Assembly (NCBI RefSeq): GCF_034661175.1
Contig: NZ_CP141058.1
Coordinates: 2,728,001-2,792,000, forward strand
DNA: 64,000 nucleotides
Source: Nocardioides renjunii
GTDB taxonomy: Bacteria; Actinomycetota; Actinomycetes; Propionibacteriales; Nocardioidaceae
Reading direction: 5' to 3'
In this document: one piece after another, positions 9,159-19,587 of the stretch
Layout: each line of letters opens with the position of its first letter
How positions within the stretch are numbered: position 1 is the stretch's first letter
Program-made: the position numbers and the translations under genes
The notes under the pieces: model-generated
Databases searched by the model: none
Told to the model about the DNA's origin: nothing
Seen by the model: the letters and a program-made list of their open reading frames with translations, nothing else

Positions 9159-9164
9159 AATCTA
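9159..9164 (-). promoter_or_regulatory. Candidate leaderless -10 element for murG
   Basis: TAGATT on the minus strand overlaps the ftsW stop codon and ends 7 bases before the murG ATG, which lacks a Shine-Dalgarno. The same TANNNT spacing recurs at 18 starts elsewhere in the window. Overlap with a stop codon makes chance more likely here. Confidence 0.35.
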
Positions 9165-10520
9165 GCGGGGGCCGTCGGGAGGGACGGGGCCGGCGGACGC
9201 GGGCGAGGAGGTGGTGGCTGAGGTGGCGGCTGAGGCGGGGACCGGGGTCGGGGCCGAGGTGGTCGCGGTCGTCGCGGTGGCGGCGGACAGTCCGGCGGAG
9301 CGGTTGCGCCGGCGTGCCGCCAGGGCGGCCGCGGCCTCGGGCTCGCGCCGGGCGAAGCCGATGACCAGGCCGAGGGCGACCAGCGACGGCAGGAGCGCCG
9401 AGCCGCCGTAGGAGACGATCGGGAGCGGGATGCCGATGACCGGGAGCACGGCGAGCACCATGCCGACGTTGATCATCATCTGCCCGAGCAGCCACACGAC
9501 GATGCCGAAGGTGGCGTAGCGGACGAACGGGTCCTGCGTGCTGTGGGCGACCCGGATCGCGGCGTAGGCGATGGTGAAGAACAGCCCGATGACGAGCAGC
9601 GTGCCGACCAGGCCGAGCTCCTCGCCGAGCACGGCGAAGATGAAGTCGGTGTGCGCCTCCGGGAGGTCGCCCCACTTCTGGGTCGAGGCGCCGATGCCCT
9701 GGCCGAACCAGCCGCCGCTCGAGAGGGCGTAGAGCCCGTGGGCGGGCTGCCAGCCGGCGTCGGTGTAGTCCTTGAACGGGTCGGTGAAGTGCGTGATGCG
9801 CTCGAGGCGCTCGGGGTCGGTCGCGGCCAGGGCGACGGCTGCGACGCCGAGGACGGAGAGGCTGAGGCCGAAGAGCCGCAGGGGCGCGCCGACCACCCAC
9901 AGCATCCCGAGCAGGATGGCGGCGAGCACCATCGCGGTGCCGAGGTCGCGGCCCACCAGGACCAGGGTGATGACGGCGAAGAGCCCCGGCACCACGGGCA
10001 CGAGCAGGTGGTGCAGCTCGCGCAGCCGCCGCTCCTTGTGGGCGTAGATGTTGGCCGCCCACAGCACGATCGCGAGCTTGGCGACCTCGGCGGGCTGCAT
10101 GGTGAAGGGGCCGATCGCCAGCCAGTTCTTGTTGCCGTTGATCACCACGCCGAAGCGCGCCACCAGGGCGAGCAGCACCAGCGCGAAGAGGAAGCTGGGG
10201 TAGGCCAGGCGGCGCACGTGCTTGACCGGGATCCGGGAGGCGACCCAGGCGCACGGGAGGCCGACGGCCACCCACACCAGCTGGCGCTTCACGACGGCGT
10301 AGGAGTCGTCGTAGGTGAGGTAGGACCGCACGCTCGACGCGCTGAGGACCATGATGAGACCGATGGTGAGCAGCAGCGCGGAGGCGCCGACGAGGAGGTA
10401 GTAGGACGCGAGCGGCTTGTCGAGCGCCTCGCGCAACGACCGCCAGCCGGCGACGACCCCCGAGCCCAGCGGCGCGCGGACCTTCGGCCCGACGACGTCC
10501 TCGGGGTCCACGGTCGTCAT
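9162..10520 (-). CDS. ftsW: Lipid II glycosyltransferase FtsW (SEDS family)
   Basis: 452-residue SEDS-family membrane protein, the septal peptidoglycan polymerase that works with FtsI. About ten transmembrane helices begin near residue 30 (SYYLLVGASALLLTIGLIMV). Family motifs are NWLAIGPFTMQPAEVAKLA, VGRDLGTAMVLAAI and PLPIVSYGGSALLPSL. The C-terminal tail is a long Ala/Thr/Pro/Ser-rich cytoplasmic extension. The ATG at 10520 has GAGGGGGA eight bases upstream, so the longer in-frame sequence reaching 10781 is rejected. It lies 22 bases after murD. Confidence 0.96.
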   Translation of the reverse strand: MTTVDPEDVVGPKVRAPLGSGVVAGWRSLREALDKPLASYYLLVGASALLLTIGLIMVLSASSVRSYLTYDDSYAVVKRQLVWVAVGLPCAWVASRIPVKHVRRLAYPSFLFALVLLALVARFGVVINGNKNWLAIGPFTMQPAEVAKLAIVLWAANIYAHKERRLRELHHLLVPVVPGLFAVITLVLVGRDLGTAMVLAAILLGMLWVVGAPLRLFGLSLSVLGVAAVALAATDPERLERITHFTDPFKDYTDAGWQPAHGLYALSSGGWFGQGIGASTQKWGDLPEAHTDFIFAVLGEELGLVGTLLVIGLFFTIAYAAIRVAHSTQDPFVRYATFGIVVWLLGQMMINVGMVLAVLPVIGIPLPIVSYGGSALLPSLVALGLVIGFARREPEAAAALAARRRNRSAGLSAATATTATTSAPTPVPASAATSATTSSPASAGPVPPDGPR

Positions 10521-10542
10521 CGTCGCGGTCCCCCTCGGGCGT

Positions 10543-12066
10543 CTAGTCGGGCGTCTGGTCGGGCGTCTGGTCGGGCGCGGGACCGCCGCGGGCGATCCTG
10601 CGGTGCACCGCCGCGGCGAACGCGTCGCCGCGCGCGCCGTAGTCGGTGAACATGTCCATGGACGCGCACCCCGGCGCCAGCAACACGGTGTCCCCGGACC
10701 TGGCGAGCCCGGCGGCGGCGTCGACCACGCGCTCCATCGGATCCCCAGTCTCGTCGGCACCCACATCGATGACCGGCACATCGGGCGCGTGTCGCGAAAG
10801 AGCGTCGGCGACCACCTGCCGGTCCCGGCCGAGCAGCACCACGCCCCGCAACCGGTCGCGCACCGCGACCACCAGGTCGTCGAAGCGGGCGCCCTTGGCG
10901 AGCCCGCCCGCCACCCAGACCACGGAGTCGTAGGCGCTGAGCGAGGACTGGGCGGCGTGCGGGTTGGTCGCCTTGGAGTCGTCGACCCAGTCGACGCCGT
11001 CGGCCGCTGCGACGTGCGCGATCCGGTGCCCGTCGGGCCGGAAGTCGCGCAGTCCGTCGCGGACCGCCTGCTGGCTCACGCCGTGGGCCCGGGCGAGGGC
11101 AGCGGCCGCGAGCGCGTTGGCGACGTAGTGCGGTGCCGACGAGGCGAGGTCGGCGAGCGTGCACAGCTCCGCCGCACTGGTGGCGCGCTCCTCGATGAAC
11201 GCGCGGTCCACCAGCAGGTCCTCCACGATCCCCACGTCGCCCGACGACGGCGTCCCGAGCGTGAACCCGACCGCGCGGGCACCCTCGACCACGTCGGCCT
11301 CGCGCACCATCTCCTCGGTCGCGGGGTCGGCGAGGTTGTAGACGCAGGCGCGCTGCACCCGCTCGTAGATCCGCGCCTTGTCGGCGGCGTACTGCTCCAT
11401 GCCCGTCGGTCCCCCGGGCTCGTCGTCGTACCAGTCGAGGTGGTCCTCGGCGACGTTGAGGACGACGGCGGACTCCGCCGACATCGACCAGGTGTAGTGG
11501 AGCTGGAAGCTGGAGAGCTCGACGGCCAGGACGTCGTAGGGCTCGGGGTCCATCACGGCCTCGACGATCGGCATGCCGACGTTGCCGACGGCGGCGGCGC
11601 GCAGCCCGGCGGCGCCCAGGATCGAGCGGAGCATCTGCACCGTCGTCGTCTTGCCGTTGGTGCCCGTGACGGCCAGCCACGGCGCGGCGGTGGCAGGGTC
11701 GCGCAGCCGCCAGGCCAGCTCCACCTCGCCCCACACCGGGATCCCCCGCTCGGCCGCCTGCGCGAGCAGCGGGGCGGTCGGACGCCAGCCGGGCGAGGTG
11801 ACGACGAGGTCGACGTCGTCGGGGAGGACCGCGGTCTCGCCGGGTCCGAGGCGGACGGTGGCGCCGAGGGTCTCGAGGAGCTCGGCCTTCTCGGCCTTCG
11901 CCTCGCTGGTCGCCTCGTCGAGCGCCGTCACCCGGGCGCCGAGGAACAGCAGGTTGTCGGCGGCGGCGTAGCCGGAGACACCGAAGCCGGCGACCACGAC
12001 GCGTACGCCGGACCAGTCGCTGCCGCGGCCGAGCGACTCCACGTCCGGGGCGGGCCCGTCAGCCAA
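10543..12066 (-). CDS. murD: UDP-N-acetylmuramoyl-L-alanine--D-glutamate ligase
   Basis: 507-residue Mur ligase that adds D-Glu to UDP-MurNAc-L-Ala. The N-terminal domain has [17 protein letters not shown], the ATP loop is [13 protein letters not shown] (near residue 134), and [11 protein letters not shown] and [12 protein letters not shown] are family motifs. TTG at 12066 overlaps the mraY stop by 8 bases; a GTG at 12042 is an alternative. The C terminus ends in the repeat [10 protein letters not shown], encoded by a 12-base tandem repeat that the catalytic fold does not need. Confidence 0.96.
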   Translation of the reverse strand: MADGPAPDVESLGRGSDWSGVRVVVAGFGVSGYAAADNLLFLGARVTALDEATSEAKAEKAELLETLGATVRLGPGETAVLPDDVDLVVTSPGWRPTAPLLAQAAERGIPVWGEVELAWRLRDPATAAPWLAVTGTNGKTTTVQMLRSILGAAGLRAAAVGNVGMPIVEAVMDPEPYDVLAVELSSFQLHYTWSMSAESAVVLNVAEDHLDWYDDEPGGPTGMEQYAADKARIYERVQRACVYNLADPATEEMVREADVVEGARAVGFTLGTPSSGDVGIVEDLLVDRAFIEERATSAAELCTLADLASSAPHYVANALAAAALARAHGVSQQAVRDGLRDFRPDGHRIAHVAAADGVDWVDDSKATNPHAAQSSLSAYDSVVWVAGGLAKGARFDDLVVAVRDRLRGVVLLGRDRQVVADALSRHAPDVPVIDVGADETGDPMERVVDAAAGLARSGDTVLLAPGCASMDMFTDYGARGDAFAAAVHRRIARGGPAPDQTPDQTPD

Positions 12067-13171
12067 TGCCCGCGACCCACTCGGCGTAGAAGATGCCCAG
12101 GCCGGTGGCCACGGTGAGGCCGGTGACGATCCAGAAGCGGATCACGATGGTGACCTGCTCCCAGCCGAGCATCTCGAAGTGGTGGTGCAGGGGCGTCATG
12201 CGGAAGACGCGGTAGCCGGGCTGGACCTTGAAGATGCTGCGGAAGAGCCCGCTCGCGCGGCTGACCTTGAAGACGGACACCTGGATCATCACCGAGAGCG
12301 TGATGACCACGAAGAGGCCGCCGATGATGAGCAGCAGCAGCTCGGTGCGGGTCATGATCGCGAAGCCGGCCATGGCGCCGCCGAGGGCGAGGGAGCCGGT
12401 GTCGCCCATCATGATCTGGGCGGGCGAGGCGTTCCACCACAGGAAGCCGAAGCAGGCGCCGGTCAGCGCCGCCGCGACGACGGCGAGGTCGAGCGGGTCG
12501 CGCACCTCGTAGCACTTGGGACCCGCCTCGATGGCGCAGGACTGGCTGTTCTGCCAGATGTTGACCAGCGTGTAGGCGGCGAAGACCAGGATGCTCGCGC
12601 CGGTGGCCAGCCCGTCCAGGCCGTCGGCGAGGTTCACCGCGTTGCTGGCGCCGGTGACGATCACCCACACGAGCAGGATGGCGACGATCGTCGGGAGCGC
12701 GAACCGCTCGTAGTCGCGGATGAAGGAGATGTGGTCGGACGCCGGTCGCCAGCCACGCTCGTCCTCGAGCATCGGCGACAGCGCGAGGAAGCCGAAGACG
12801 ACCGCCACCACGGTCTGGCCGATGACCTTCGCGCGGCTGCGCAGGCCGAGGTTGTGCTGGCGGCTCACCTTGAGGAAGTCGTCGAGGAAGCCGACGCCTC
12901 CGAGCCCGACGAGGAGGAACAGCAGGAGCATCGCCGAGGCGGTGGGGGCCTGCTGGGTGATGATCTTGGCGGCGAGGTAGCCCACGACCGTGGCGAGCAC
13001 GATGACGGCCCCGCCCATGGTCGGGGTGCCGCGCTTGACGTGGTGGGTGGTCGGCCCGTCGTCGCGGATCGGCTGGCCGAAGCCCTGCCGGGTGAAGAAC
13101 CGGATGGCGTAGCGCGTGCCGAGGAGGGAGATCAGCAGGGAGAGTCCTCCTCCGAACAGGATGGCTCTCAT
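12059..13171 (-). CDS. mraY: Phospho-N-acetylmuramoyl-pentapeptide-transferase
   Basis: 370-residue polytopic membrane enzyme that transfers the MurNAc-pentapeptide phosphate to undecaprenyl phosphate, giving lipid I. Visible motifs are the cytoplasmic KRGTPTMGG, the Asp-rich [23 protein letters not shown] and the [11 protein letters not shown] loop, all in family order across ten hydrophobic segments. The length is normal for the family. The ATG at 13171 overlaps the murF stop as ATGA. Confidence 0.98.
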   Translation of the reverse strand: MRAILFGGGLSLLISLLGTRYAIRFFTRQGFGQPIRDDGPTTHHVKRGTPTMGGAVIVLATVVGYLAAKIITQQAPTASAMLLLFLLVGLGGVGFLDDFLKVSRQHNLGLRSRAKVIGQTVVAVVFGFLALSPMLEDERGWRPASDHISFIRDYERFALPTIVAILLVWVIVTGASNAVNLADGLDGLATGASILVFAAYTLVNIWQNSQSCAIEAGPKCYEVRDPLDLAVVAAALTGACFGFLWWNASPAQIMMGDTGSLALGGAMAGFAIMTRTELLLLIIGGLFVVITLSVMIQVSVFKVSRASGLFRSIFKVQPGYRVFRMTPLHHHFEMLGWEQVTIVIRFWIVTGLTVATGLGIFYAEWVAGIG

Positions 13172-14562
13172 GTGGTGCTACTCCCTTCCTCGAGGAGGAC
13201 GTCGGCGATGAGTTCGAGCGAGGCCCCCCGTGATGCCTTCACCAGGACGACATCAGCAGCCGAGACATTGTGCCGCAGCCACTCGGCCGCTTCGTCACGC
13301 CCCGCCGTGGGGATCGTCACTCCCCCGCCGGCTCCCCGGGCCACCGCGGTCGCGAAGCCCTCGGAGACCGGCCCCGCGCCGTCGCCCACGGTGAGCACGA
13401 CGTCGACGCCGACCTCGGCGGCGTACGTGCCCACGCCGCGGTGTGCGGCGACCCCGCCGTCGCCGAGCTCGAACATCTCCCCCAGCACCGCGACCGTACG
13501 ACGACCGCTGCGCGACCCGATGCCGGCGAGCGTGTCGAGGGCGGCCCGCATCGACTCGGGGTTGGCGTTGTAGGCGTCGTTGAGGACGACCAGCCCGTCC
13601 GGGCGCTCGGTGACCTCCATCCGCCAGCGGCTCGCGGGCACCGCGTCCGCCAGGGAGTCGGCCACCGTGTCGAGGTCGAGGCCGGCGGCGAGCGCCATGG
13701 CGGCGGCCGCTGCCGCGTTGCGCCACTGGAACGCGCCCACCTGGGCCAGGTGCACGGTGGCGCCGGAACCGCGGTGGAGGACCTCGAACGACTGGCGGCC
13801 CAGCTCGTCGGTGGTCACCGCGGTGACGGCCACGTCCGCGCCCTCGCCGCCGAACGTGCGCACGGTGGCGTCGGTGCGAGCGGCCATGGCGGCGACGAGC
13901 TCGTCGTCGGCGTTGAGCACGGCGGTGCCGTCGGCCGGCAGTGCCTCGACGATCTCGCCCTTCGCCTGCGCGATCGCCTCGCGGCTGCCGAACTCACCGA
14001 TGTGCGCCGTGCCGACGTTGAGCACGGCTGCCACGTGCGGCGGCGCGACGGCGCAGAGCCGGGCGATGTGGCCCACGCCGCGCGCGCCCATCTCCACGAC
14101 GAGGTAGCGGGTCTCGGGCGTCGCGCGGAGCACCGTGAGCGGCACGCCGAGGTCGTTGTTGAAGTTGCCGCGCGTCGCCACGGTCGGGCCCGCCTCCGAG
14201 AGGACGTGCGCGAGGTAGTCCTTCGTGCCGGTCTTGCCCTGGGAGCCGGTCATGGCGAGCACCACCACGTCGGGCAGGCGGTCGACGACGTGCCGGGCCA
14301 GCAGCCCCAGGGCGGCCACGACGTCGTCGACGACGACGGTCGGCAGCTCGGTCGGCCGGCTGCCCAGCACCGCGACGGCGCCGGCCCCACCGGCCGCGAC
14401 CACGAAGTCGTGGCCGTCGACGCGCTCGCCCGCGACGGCCACGAAGAGGCCGCCCGGCTCGGGGGTGCGGGTGTCGATGAACGCCGCCCCGGTGACGACG
14501 GCCTCGCCGTGCGCCTCGCCGCCCACGACGTCGGCCACCTCGGCCAGGGTCATCTCGATCAT
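13168..14562 (-). CDS. murF: UDP-MurNAc-tripeptide--D-alanyl-D-alanine ligase
   Basis: 464-residue Mur ligase that adds the D-Ala-D-Ala dipeptide, completing the cytoplasmic stem. It opens MIEMTLAEVADVVGGEA, has the ATP loop TGSQGKTGTKDYL near residue 106, VVEMGARGVGHI, LNVGTAHIGEFGS, and the C-terminal VLNDAYNANPESMRAALD. The gene overlaps murE and mraY by 4 bases at each end, so translation is likely coupled through murE-murF-mraY. Confidence 0.97.
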   Translation of the reverse strand: MIEMTLAEVADVVGGEAHGEAVVTGAAFIDTRTPEPGGLFVAVAGERVDGHDFVVAAGGAGAVAVLGSRPTELPTVVVDDVVAALGLLARHVVDRLPDVVVLAMTGSQGKTGTKDYLAHVLSEAGPTVATRGNFNNDLGVPLTVLRATPETRYLVVEMGARGVGHIARLCAVAPPHVAAVLNVGTAHIGEFGSREAIAQAKGEIVEALPADGTAVLNADDELVAAMAARTDATVRTFGGEGADVAVTAVTTDELGRQSFEVLHRGSGATVHLAQVGAFQWRNAAAAAAMALAAGLDLDTVADSLADAVPASRWRMEVTERPDGLVVLNDAYNANPESMRAALDTLAGIGSRSGRRTVAVLGEMFELGDGGVAAHRGVGTYAAEVGVDVVLTVGDGAGPVSEGFATAVARGAGGGVTIPTAGRDEAAEWLRHNVSAADVVLVKASRGASLELIADVLLEEGSSTT

Positions 14563-16142
14563 GCGGGCTCCCCGGCGGCGGTCAGCAGCGCCCGGATCTC
14601 CTCGGCGGCGACGACGCGGTCGTCGAAGGGATGCACCTCGCTGCCGACCTGCTGGCCGGTCTCGTGCCCCTTGCCCGCGACGAGGACCACGTCGCCGGGG
14701 GCGGCGCGTCGCAGTGCCTCGCGGATCGCCAGCCGGCGGTCACCGACCTCGAGGACCTCCGCGGCACCGCCGCGGGTGCCCTCGAGCACGGCCGCGCGGA
14801 TGTCGGCGGGGTCCTCGGTGCGCGGGTTGTCGTCGGTGACGACCACGACGTCGGCCAGCCGCGCGGCGATCTCCCCCATCACCGGTCGCTTGACCCGGTC
14901 GCGGTCGCCGCCCGCGCCGACCACGACGATCACCCGGCCCTCGGTGAGGGGCCGCAGCGTGGCCAGCACCGCCTCGAGGGCGTCCGGCTTGTGGGCGTAG
15001 TCGACGACCACCGCCCAGTCCTGGCCCGCCGCGACCCGCTCCAGCCGGCCCGGCACACCGCCGACGCGTGCGATGCCGTCGGCGACCGTCCGCGGGTCGA
15101 GCCCGGCGAGGGCGGCCGAGGCGATCGCCGCCAGCGCGTTGGACACGTTGAAGGCGCCCGGGACGCGGACCGCCGCCGGCACCGTGACGCCGGGGCCGAC
15201 GACGGTGAAGGTCGCCCCCGACGGCGCCAGCGCGACGTCGACCGCCCGCCAGTCCGCGTCGCGGCCCTCGGTGGAGAAGGTCGACATCGGGATCGTCGCC
15301 ACGTCCAGCAGCCGCCGGCCGTGCTCGTCGTCGAGGTTGGTCAGGCCCTGTGCAGCGCGCTCCGGGGTGAACAGGCTCGCCTTGGCGGCGAAGTAGTCGT
15401 CGACGTCGCGGTGGAAGTCGAGGTGGTCACGGCCCAGGTTGAGGAAGGCGGCGACGTCGAACACCACGCCGTCCACGCGGCCCATCACGAGCGCGTGGCT
15501 GGAGACCTCCATGGCGCAGGTGTCGACGCCCCGCTCGCGCATCACCGCGAACAGGCCGTGCAGGTCGGGCGCCTCGGGCGTCGTCAGCTGGGTCTGCACG
15601 TCCTCGCCGGCGATGCGGGTGCCGACGGTGCCGATCACCGCGGACGTCACGCCGGACGCGGTCAGCCCCTGCTCGAGGATACGGGTCGTGGTGGTCTTGC
15701 CCTGCGTGCCGGTGACGCCGATGACCCGCAGGTCCGTCGCGGGCTCGCCGTAGAGCCGGGCGGCCAGGCGACCGAGCACCCGCCTCGGCTCGGGTACGAC
15801 GAGCGCGGGCGTGCCCGGCGGGAGCAGGTCGAGCCCCGCGCGGTCGGTGAGGACGGCCACGGCGCCCGCGGACAGCGCCTCGGCGGCGTAGTCCGCACCG
15901 TGGGCGCGGGCGCCCGGGAGGGCGGCGTACAGGTCACCGGGCCGGACGCGGGCGGTGCTGAGCGAGATCCCGGAGACCGGCACGTCGAGGTCGCCGTGGG
16001 CGGCCACCTCGGTCGTCTCGGCGATCCAGGCGGCCAGCTCGCTCGCGGCCGTCGAGGGGGTGCGACGCGGTCGGGTCGGGGGCACGACCTCCTCGCGCGG
16101 GTCCACTGGGCGGTCCACCGAGCGAGGGTATCGACTCACCAC
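14559..16142 (-). CDS. murE: UDP-MurNAc-tripeptide synthetase MurE
   Basis: 527-residue Mur ligase that adds the third residue, normally a diaminopimelate in this group. The ATP loop is GTQGKTTTTRIL near residue 145, with MEVSSHALVMGRVDGV and NLGRDHLDFH. The substrate motif DNPRTEDP is the DAP-type signature, but it cannot by itself tell meso- from LL-DAP. Two adjacent GTG codons (16142 and 16139) could start it; the second makes a GTGA overlap with the ftsI stop. The N terminus has a short Pro/Arg-rich extension. Confidence 0.96.
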   Translation of the reverse strand: MVSRYPRSVDRPVDPREEVVPPTRPRRTPSTAASELAAWIAETTEVAAHGDLDVPVSGISLSTARVRPGDLYAALPGARAHGADYAAEALSAGAVAVLTDRAGLDLLPPGTPALVVPEPRRVLGRLAARLYGEPATDLRVIGVTGTQGKTTTTRILEQGLTASGVTSAVIGTVGTRIAGEDVQTQLTTPEAPDLHGLFAVMRERGVDTCAMEVSSHALVMGRVDGVVFDVAAFLNLGRDHLDFHRDVDDYFAAKASLFTPERAAQGLTNLDDEHGRRLLDVATIPMSTFSTEGRDADWRAVDVALAPSGATFTVVGPGVTVPAAVRVPGAFNVSNALAAIASAALAGLDPRTVADGIARVGGVPGRLERVAAGQDWAVVVDYAHKPDALEAVLATLRPLTEGRVIVVVGAGGDRDRVKRPVMGEIAARLADVVVVTDDNPRTEDPADIRAAVLEGTRGGAAEVLEVGDRRLAIREALRRAAPGDVVLVAGKGHETGQQVGSEVHPFDDRVVAAEEIRALLTAAGEPA

Positions 16143-17908
16143 TCGACGGGGAGGCGGGAGGGCTTGCCGTCGGTCGGCTCGACGCCGTAGCGGCCGAGCA
16201 CGTAGCCCATGACCCGGGAGAACACGGGACCGGCGATCGAGCCGCCGCCGCCGTCGACCTCCGGGGCGTGGACGACCACGTAGACGGTGAACCGGGCGTC
16301 GTCGGCGGGCGCGAAGCCGCCGAAGGAGACCGACGTGCTGCCGTCGTAGCAGCCGCAGTCCGCAGCGACCCGCTGGGCGGTGCCTGTCTTGCCGGCGACG
16401 AGGTAGCCGGGCACCTGCGCGCCAGGCGCCACCCCGTCCTCGGGGTCGACGACCTTCTCCATCATCCGCGCGGTCGCACGGGCGGCAGCCTTGCTGACCA
16501 CCCGGGTGCGGGTGGCCACGTCGGTGCCGACGGTGACGCCGTCGTCGGTGACCGCGGAGCCGGCGATGAGGCTGGGCGAGACCCGGACGCCGCCGTTGGC
16601 GATGGTGTTCACCGCGGCGGCCATCTGGGCGACGTTGACCGACAGGGACTGGCCGAAGGCGACGCGGTCCTTGGTCTGCGACGTCATCGCCTCGCCGGGC
16701 GTCAGGATGCCGGCCGTCTCGCCCCGCACGCCGATGTCGGTGCGCTGGCCGAGGCCGAAGCGCTGGAGGTAGTCCACGAGCTCGATGGGCGAGAAGGCGT
16801 CGGCGGCGAGGACGGTGCCGATGTTGGACGACTGGGCGATGATCCCGGCCAGGGTCAGGCGGATGTTGCCGTGGTCGAACCAGTCACCGATGACGCGGTC
16901 CTGGCGGGCCAGGCTCGGGGGCACCTTGAACCGCTGCCGCGGGAACGCCTTGCCGGCGTCGATGAGGGCCGACGCGGTGAGGACCTTCTGCACCGACCCG
17001 GGCTCGTAGGTGTCGTTGAGCGCGCGGGACCCGAGGTCCTCCTCGGGCGCCTCGGTGGGCTCGTTGGCGTCGAAGGTGGGGACGTCGGCCAGCGCCAGCG
17101 TCTCGCCGGTGCGGGTGTCCAGGACGATCGCCGAGCCGCTCTCGGCGCGGTACTGCTGGACCGCCTGGGCCAGCACCTTCTGGGTGAACCACTGCAGGTC
17201 GCGGTCGATGGTGGTGCGCAGCGGGGCGCCGTTCTGCGCGGCCTTCAGCGTGCTCTCGCGCAGCGGGATGCGCACGCCCTTGCCGGAGTTGGACTGCCAC
17301 GTCGCCTCGCCGTCGACGCCGGCGAGCTGCTCGTCGAAGGTGCGCTCGAACCCGCCCAGCGGCTCGTCGGTGCCCATGTAGCCGACCAGGTTGGCCGCGA
17401 CGTCGCCGGCCGGGTAGTCACGGATCGGGTCGTCCTGCAGGCTGATGCCCTCGAAGCCGGCGTCGTCGAGCACCTCGAGGGTGTCGGTCGCGAGCGTGCT
17501 CGGCACCCGCCGGGCAACGTACTCGTAGCGGCTGCCCTCCTGGCGGCCGCGCAGCGCGGTCAGCGTGCGGAAGTAGTCGACGGAGAGCCGGTCGGACAGC
17601 AGCCGGGCCAGCTCGGGCGCCTGCGCGGCGGTGAGGGCCGGGTCGGCGACGACCATCTTGCCCTTGATCGAGCCGGCGAGCGGGACGCCGTTGCGGTCGA
17701 GGATGTCGCCGCGCTCGGCGGCCAGCGGGACCCGGACGGCCCCCTCGGCCGCGGCGCGGACGGCGTACGACTGGGGGTCCATGCCCTGCAGCTGCACCAG
17801 CCGCGCGCCGAAGAAGGAGAGGACCATCGCGATGAGGACGAACCCGACGCGCAGTCGCAGCATGGGTGCGCCGCGAGAGGCGCCACGCCTGGTGCGGGTG
17901 CTCGGCAC
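16136..17908 (-). CDS. ftsI: Septal peptidoglycan transpeptidase FtsI (PBP3)
   Basis: 590-residue class B penicillin-binding protein that crosslinks septal peptidoglycan with FtsW. After a basic cytoplasmic tail, one membrane anchor spans about residues 18-38, followed by the pedestal domain (ERGDILDRNGVPLA). The transpeptidase domain has YEPGSVQKV (active Ser near 305), SSN near 361 and KTGTAQ near 506. The C-terminal loop carries DCGCYDG, a possible disulfide. The start is GTG at 17908, 86 bases after ftsL; no PASTA domain is present. Confidence 0.97.
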   Translation of the reverse strand: MPSTRTRRGASRGAPMLRLRVGFVLIAMVLSFFGARLVQLQGMDPQSYAVRAAAEGAVRVPLAAERGDILDRNGVPLAGSIKGKMVVADPALTAAQAPELARLLSDRLSVDYFRTLTALRGRQEGSRYEYVARRVPSTLATDTLEVLDDAGFEGISLQDDPIRDYPAGDVAANLVGYMGTDEPLGGFERTFDEQLAGVDGEATWQSNSGKGVRIPLRESTLKAAQNGAPLRTTIDRDLQWFTQKVLAQAVQQYRAESGSAIVLDTRTGETLALADVPTFDANEPTEAPEEDLGSRALNDTYEPGSVQKVLTASALIDAGKAFPRQRFKVPPSLARQDRVIGDWFDHGNIRLTLAGIIAQSSNIGTVLAADAFSPIELVDYLQRFGLGQRTDIGVRGETAGILTPGEAMTSQTKDRVAFGQSLSVNVAQMAAAVNTIANGGVRVSPSLIAGSAVTDDGVTVGTDVATRTRVVSKAAARATARMMEKVVDPEDGVAPGAQVPGYLVAGKTGTAQRVAADCGCYDGSTSVSFGGFAPADDARFTVYVVVHAPEVDGGGGSIAGPVFSRVMGYVLGRYGVEPTDGKPSRLPVEW

Positions 17909-17994
17909 TGGTCTCCCTGGGTCAGGGCCCGGGTGCGTCCCGGGCTCGGTCGAAATCTAGGTCGGCTGCCGCGCGGATCCGCGCGACCGCGCCG

Positions 17995-18588
17995 TCAGCG
18001 GTCGCGGTTCTTGCGACCCTGCTTGTTCCTGTTCGTGACATCGGTCGTGCCGGTCGTGCCGGTCGTGCCGGTCGTGGTGGTCGTGTCCGTGGTGGTGGTC
18101 GTGGTGGCCGGCACCTCGACGATGGTCGGGTCCGGTGCGAGAACCTTGGGCTTGATGGGCGCGGGGGGCAGCAGCTGGATGGCGTTCTCCCGCGTCGCCG
18201 GCGTGCGCACGCCGCTCGTCTCCCCGGTCTCGAGGTCGAGGAAGACTGGCGCAGTCGGGATGACCATGCCCATCTGCTGGGCCTCCAGCGCCACCCGCTG
18301 GGGGTCGCGCAGCTCGTCGAGCTCCATGCGCAGCGTCTGCTCGCGGGCGGCCAGCGTGTCGGCCTGGTTCTCCAGCGCGGACGCCGTGAAGGAGGCCTGC
18401 TGCATCGAGGTGTTGAACAGGAGCAGTCCCACGATCCCACCGACGAGGACCAGGCTGACGAGGGTCACGAACGGCACCCGGGGGGCGCGCGTGCGCACCC
18501 GCGGGACGACGGTGAGGCGGGCCTTGTCGACAGCCTCCTGGGCGATCCGGGTGACCCGGGTCCTCGGCTGCAGTGCGGGACTGCTCAT
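17995..18588 (-). CDS. ftsL: FtsL-like septum formation protein
   Basis: 197-residue bitopic membrane protein at the ftsL position between rsmH and ftsI. A basic N terminus is followed by one transmembrane helix (about residues 40-62), then a coiled coil ([19 protein letters not shown]) and the FtsL/DivIC-type [15 protein letters not shown] motif. The C-terminal third is low complexity, rich in Thr with TTGTTGTT runs from a 9-base tandem repeat, then basic [12 protein letters not shown]. Assignment rests on topology, the motif and gene order. ATG at 18588 overlaps the rsmH stop as ATGA. Confidence 0.88.
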   Translation of the reverse strand: MSSPALQPRTRVTRIAQEAVDKARLTVVPRVRTRAPRVPFVTLVSLVLVGGIVGLLLFNTSMQQASFTASALENQADTLAAREQTLRMELDELRDPQRVALEAQQMGMVIPTAPVFLDLETGETSGVRTPATRENAIQLLPPAPIKPKVLAPDPTIVEVPATTTTTTDTTTTTGTTGTTGTTDVTNRNKQGRKNRDR

Positions 18589-19574
18589 CTGACGGCTCCA
18601 TGGGGAAGGTGGCGGGAGGCGGGGGAAGGGGGACGGACGCGCTCGACGGCGCGCAGGCGGACCGAGGCCGCCCGGGGGTTCTGCTCGACCTCGTGCACGT
18701 CGGCCTGCTCGGCGCCGCGGGTGACCAGCCGCAAGGCCGGCTCGGCGCCCTCGGGGACGAACGGGAGGTCGGGCGGCACGTCAAGCCGGGTCGCGTCGGC
18801 GAAGGCCCGCTTGACCAGGCGGTCCTCGAGGGAGTGGTAGGACTCCACGACCACCCGGCCGCCGACGCCGATGACCTCGATCGAGGCGGGGACGGCCCGC
18901 CGGAGCACGGCGAGCTCGTCGTTGACCGCCATCCGCAGCGCCTGGAAGGTCCGCTTGGCGGGGTGCCCACCGGTACGCCGCGCCGGAGCCGGGATGGTGG
19001 CGTAGAGCAGCTCGACCAAGTCCGCGCTGGTCGCGAACGGCGTGGTGTCGCGTCGACGTACGACCTCGCGGGCGATCCTGCTGGCGAACTTCTCCTCGCC
19101 GTACTCGCGCAGGATGCGGGTCAGCTCCTGGGCGGTGGCCGTGTTGAGCAGGTCCGCGGCCGTGGGTCCCGTGGTGGGGTCCATCCGCATGTCCAGCGGG
19201 GCGTCCTCGGCGTAGGCGAAGCCGCGCTCGCGCACGTCGAGCTGCATCGAGGAGACCCCGAGGTCGAAGAACACCGCGTCGACGTGGTCGAGCCCGAGGG
19301 AGGCGACCACCTCCGGGAGCTCGTCGTAGACGGCGTGCACTGCCGTGAAGCGGTCACCGTGGGCCGCGAGCCGCTCGGTCGACATCTCCAGCGCCGTCGG
19401 ATCGCGGTCGATGCCGATGACCCGGGCCTCGGGGAGCCGCTCGAGCACGGCCTCGCTGTGGCCGCCGAGGCCGAGCGTGCAGTCGACGTAGACCGACCCG
19501 GGGTGCTCGAGGGCAGGCGCCAGCAGGGCGACGACCCGGTCGAGGAGCACCGGGGCGTGGCGGGGAGTCGTCAT
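18585..19574 (-). CDS. rsmH: 16S rRNA (cytosine-1402-N4)-methyltransferase RsmH
   Basis: 329-residue SAM-dependent methyltransferase (MraW) that modifies C1402 in the ribosomal P site. The N terminus [17 protein letters not shown], the SAM loop [25 protein letters not shown], the [14 protein letters not shown] insertion and the C-terminal [14 protein letters not shown] are all family motifs. It is the usual partner of mraZ at the head of dcw clusters and overlaps ftsL by 4 bases. Confidence 0.98.
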   Translation of the reverse strand: MTTPRHAPVLLDRVVALLAPALEHPGSVYVDCTLGLGGHSEAVLERLPEARVIGIDRDPTALEMSTERLAAHGDRFTAVHAVYDELPEVVASLGLDHVDAVFFDLGVSSMQLDVRERGFAYAEDAPLDMRMDPTTGPTAADLLNTATAQELTRILREYGEEKFASRIAREVVRRRDTTPFATSADLVELLYATIPAPARRTGGHPAKRTFQALRMAVNDELAVLRRAVPASIEVIGVGGRVVVESYHSLEDRLVKRAFADATRLDVPPDLPFVPEGAEPALRLVTRGAEQADVHEVEQNPRAASVRLRAVERVRPPSPASRHLPHGAVR

Positions 19575-19587
19575 CGTCCGGCCCGGC

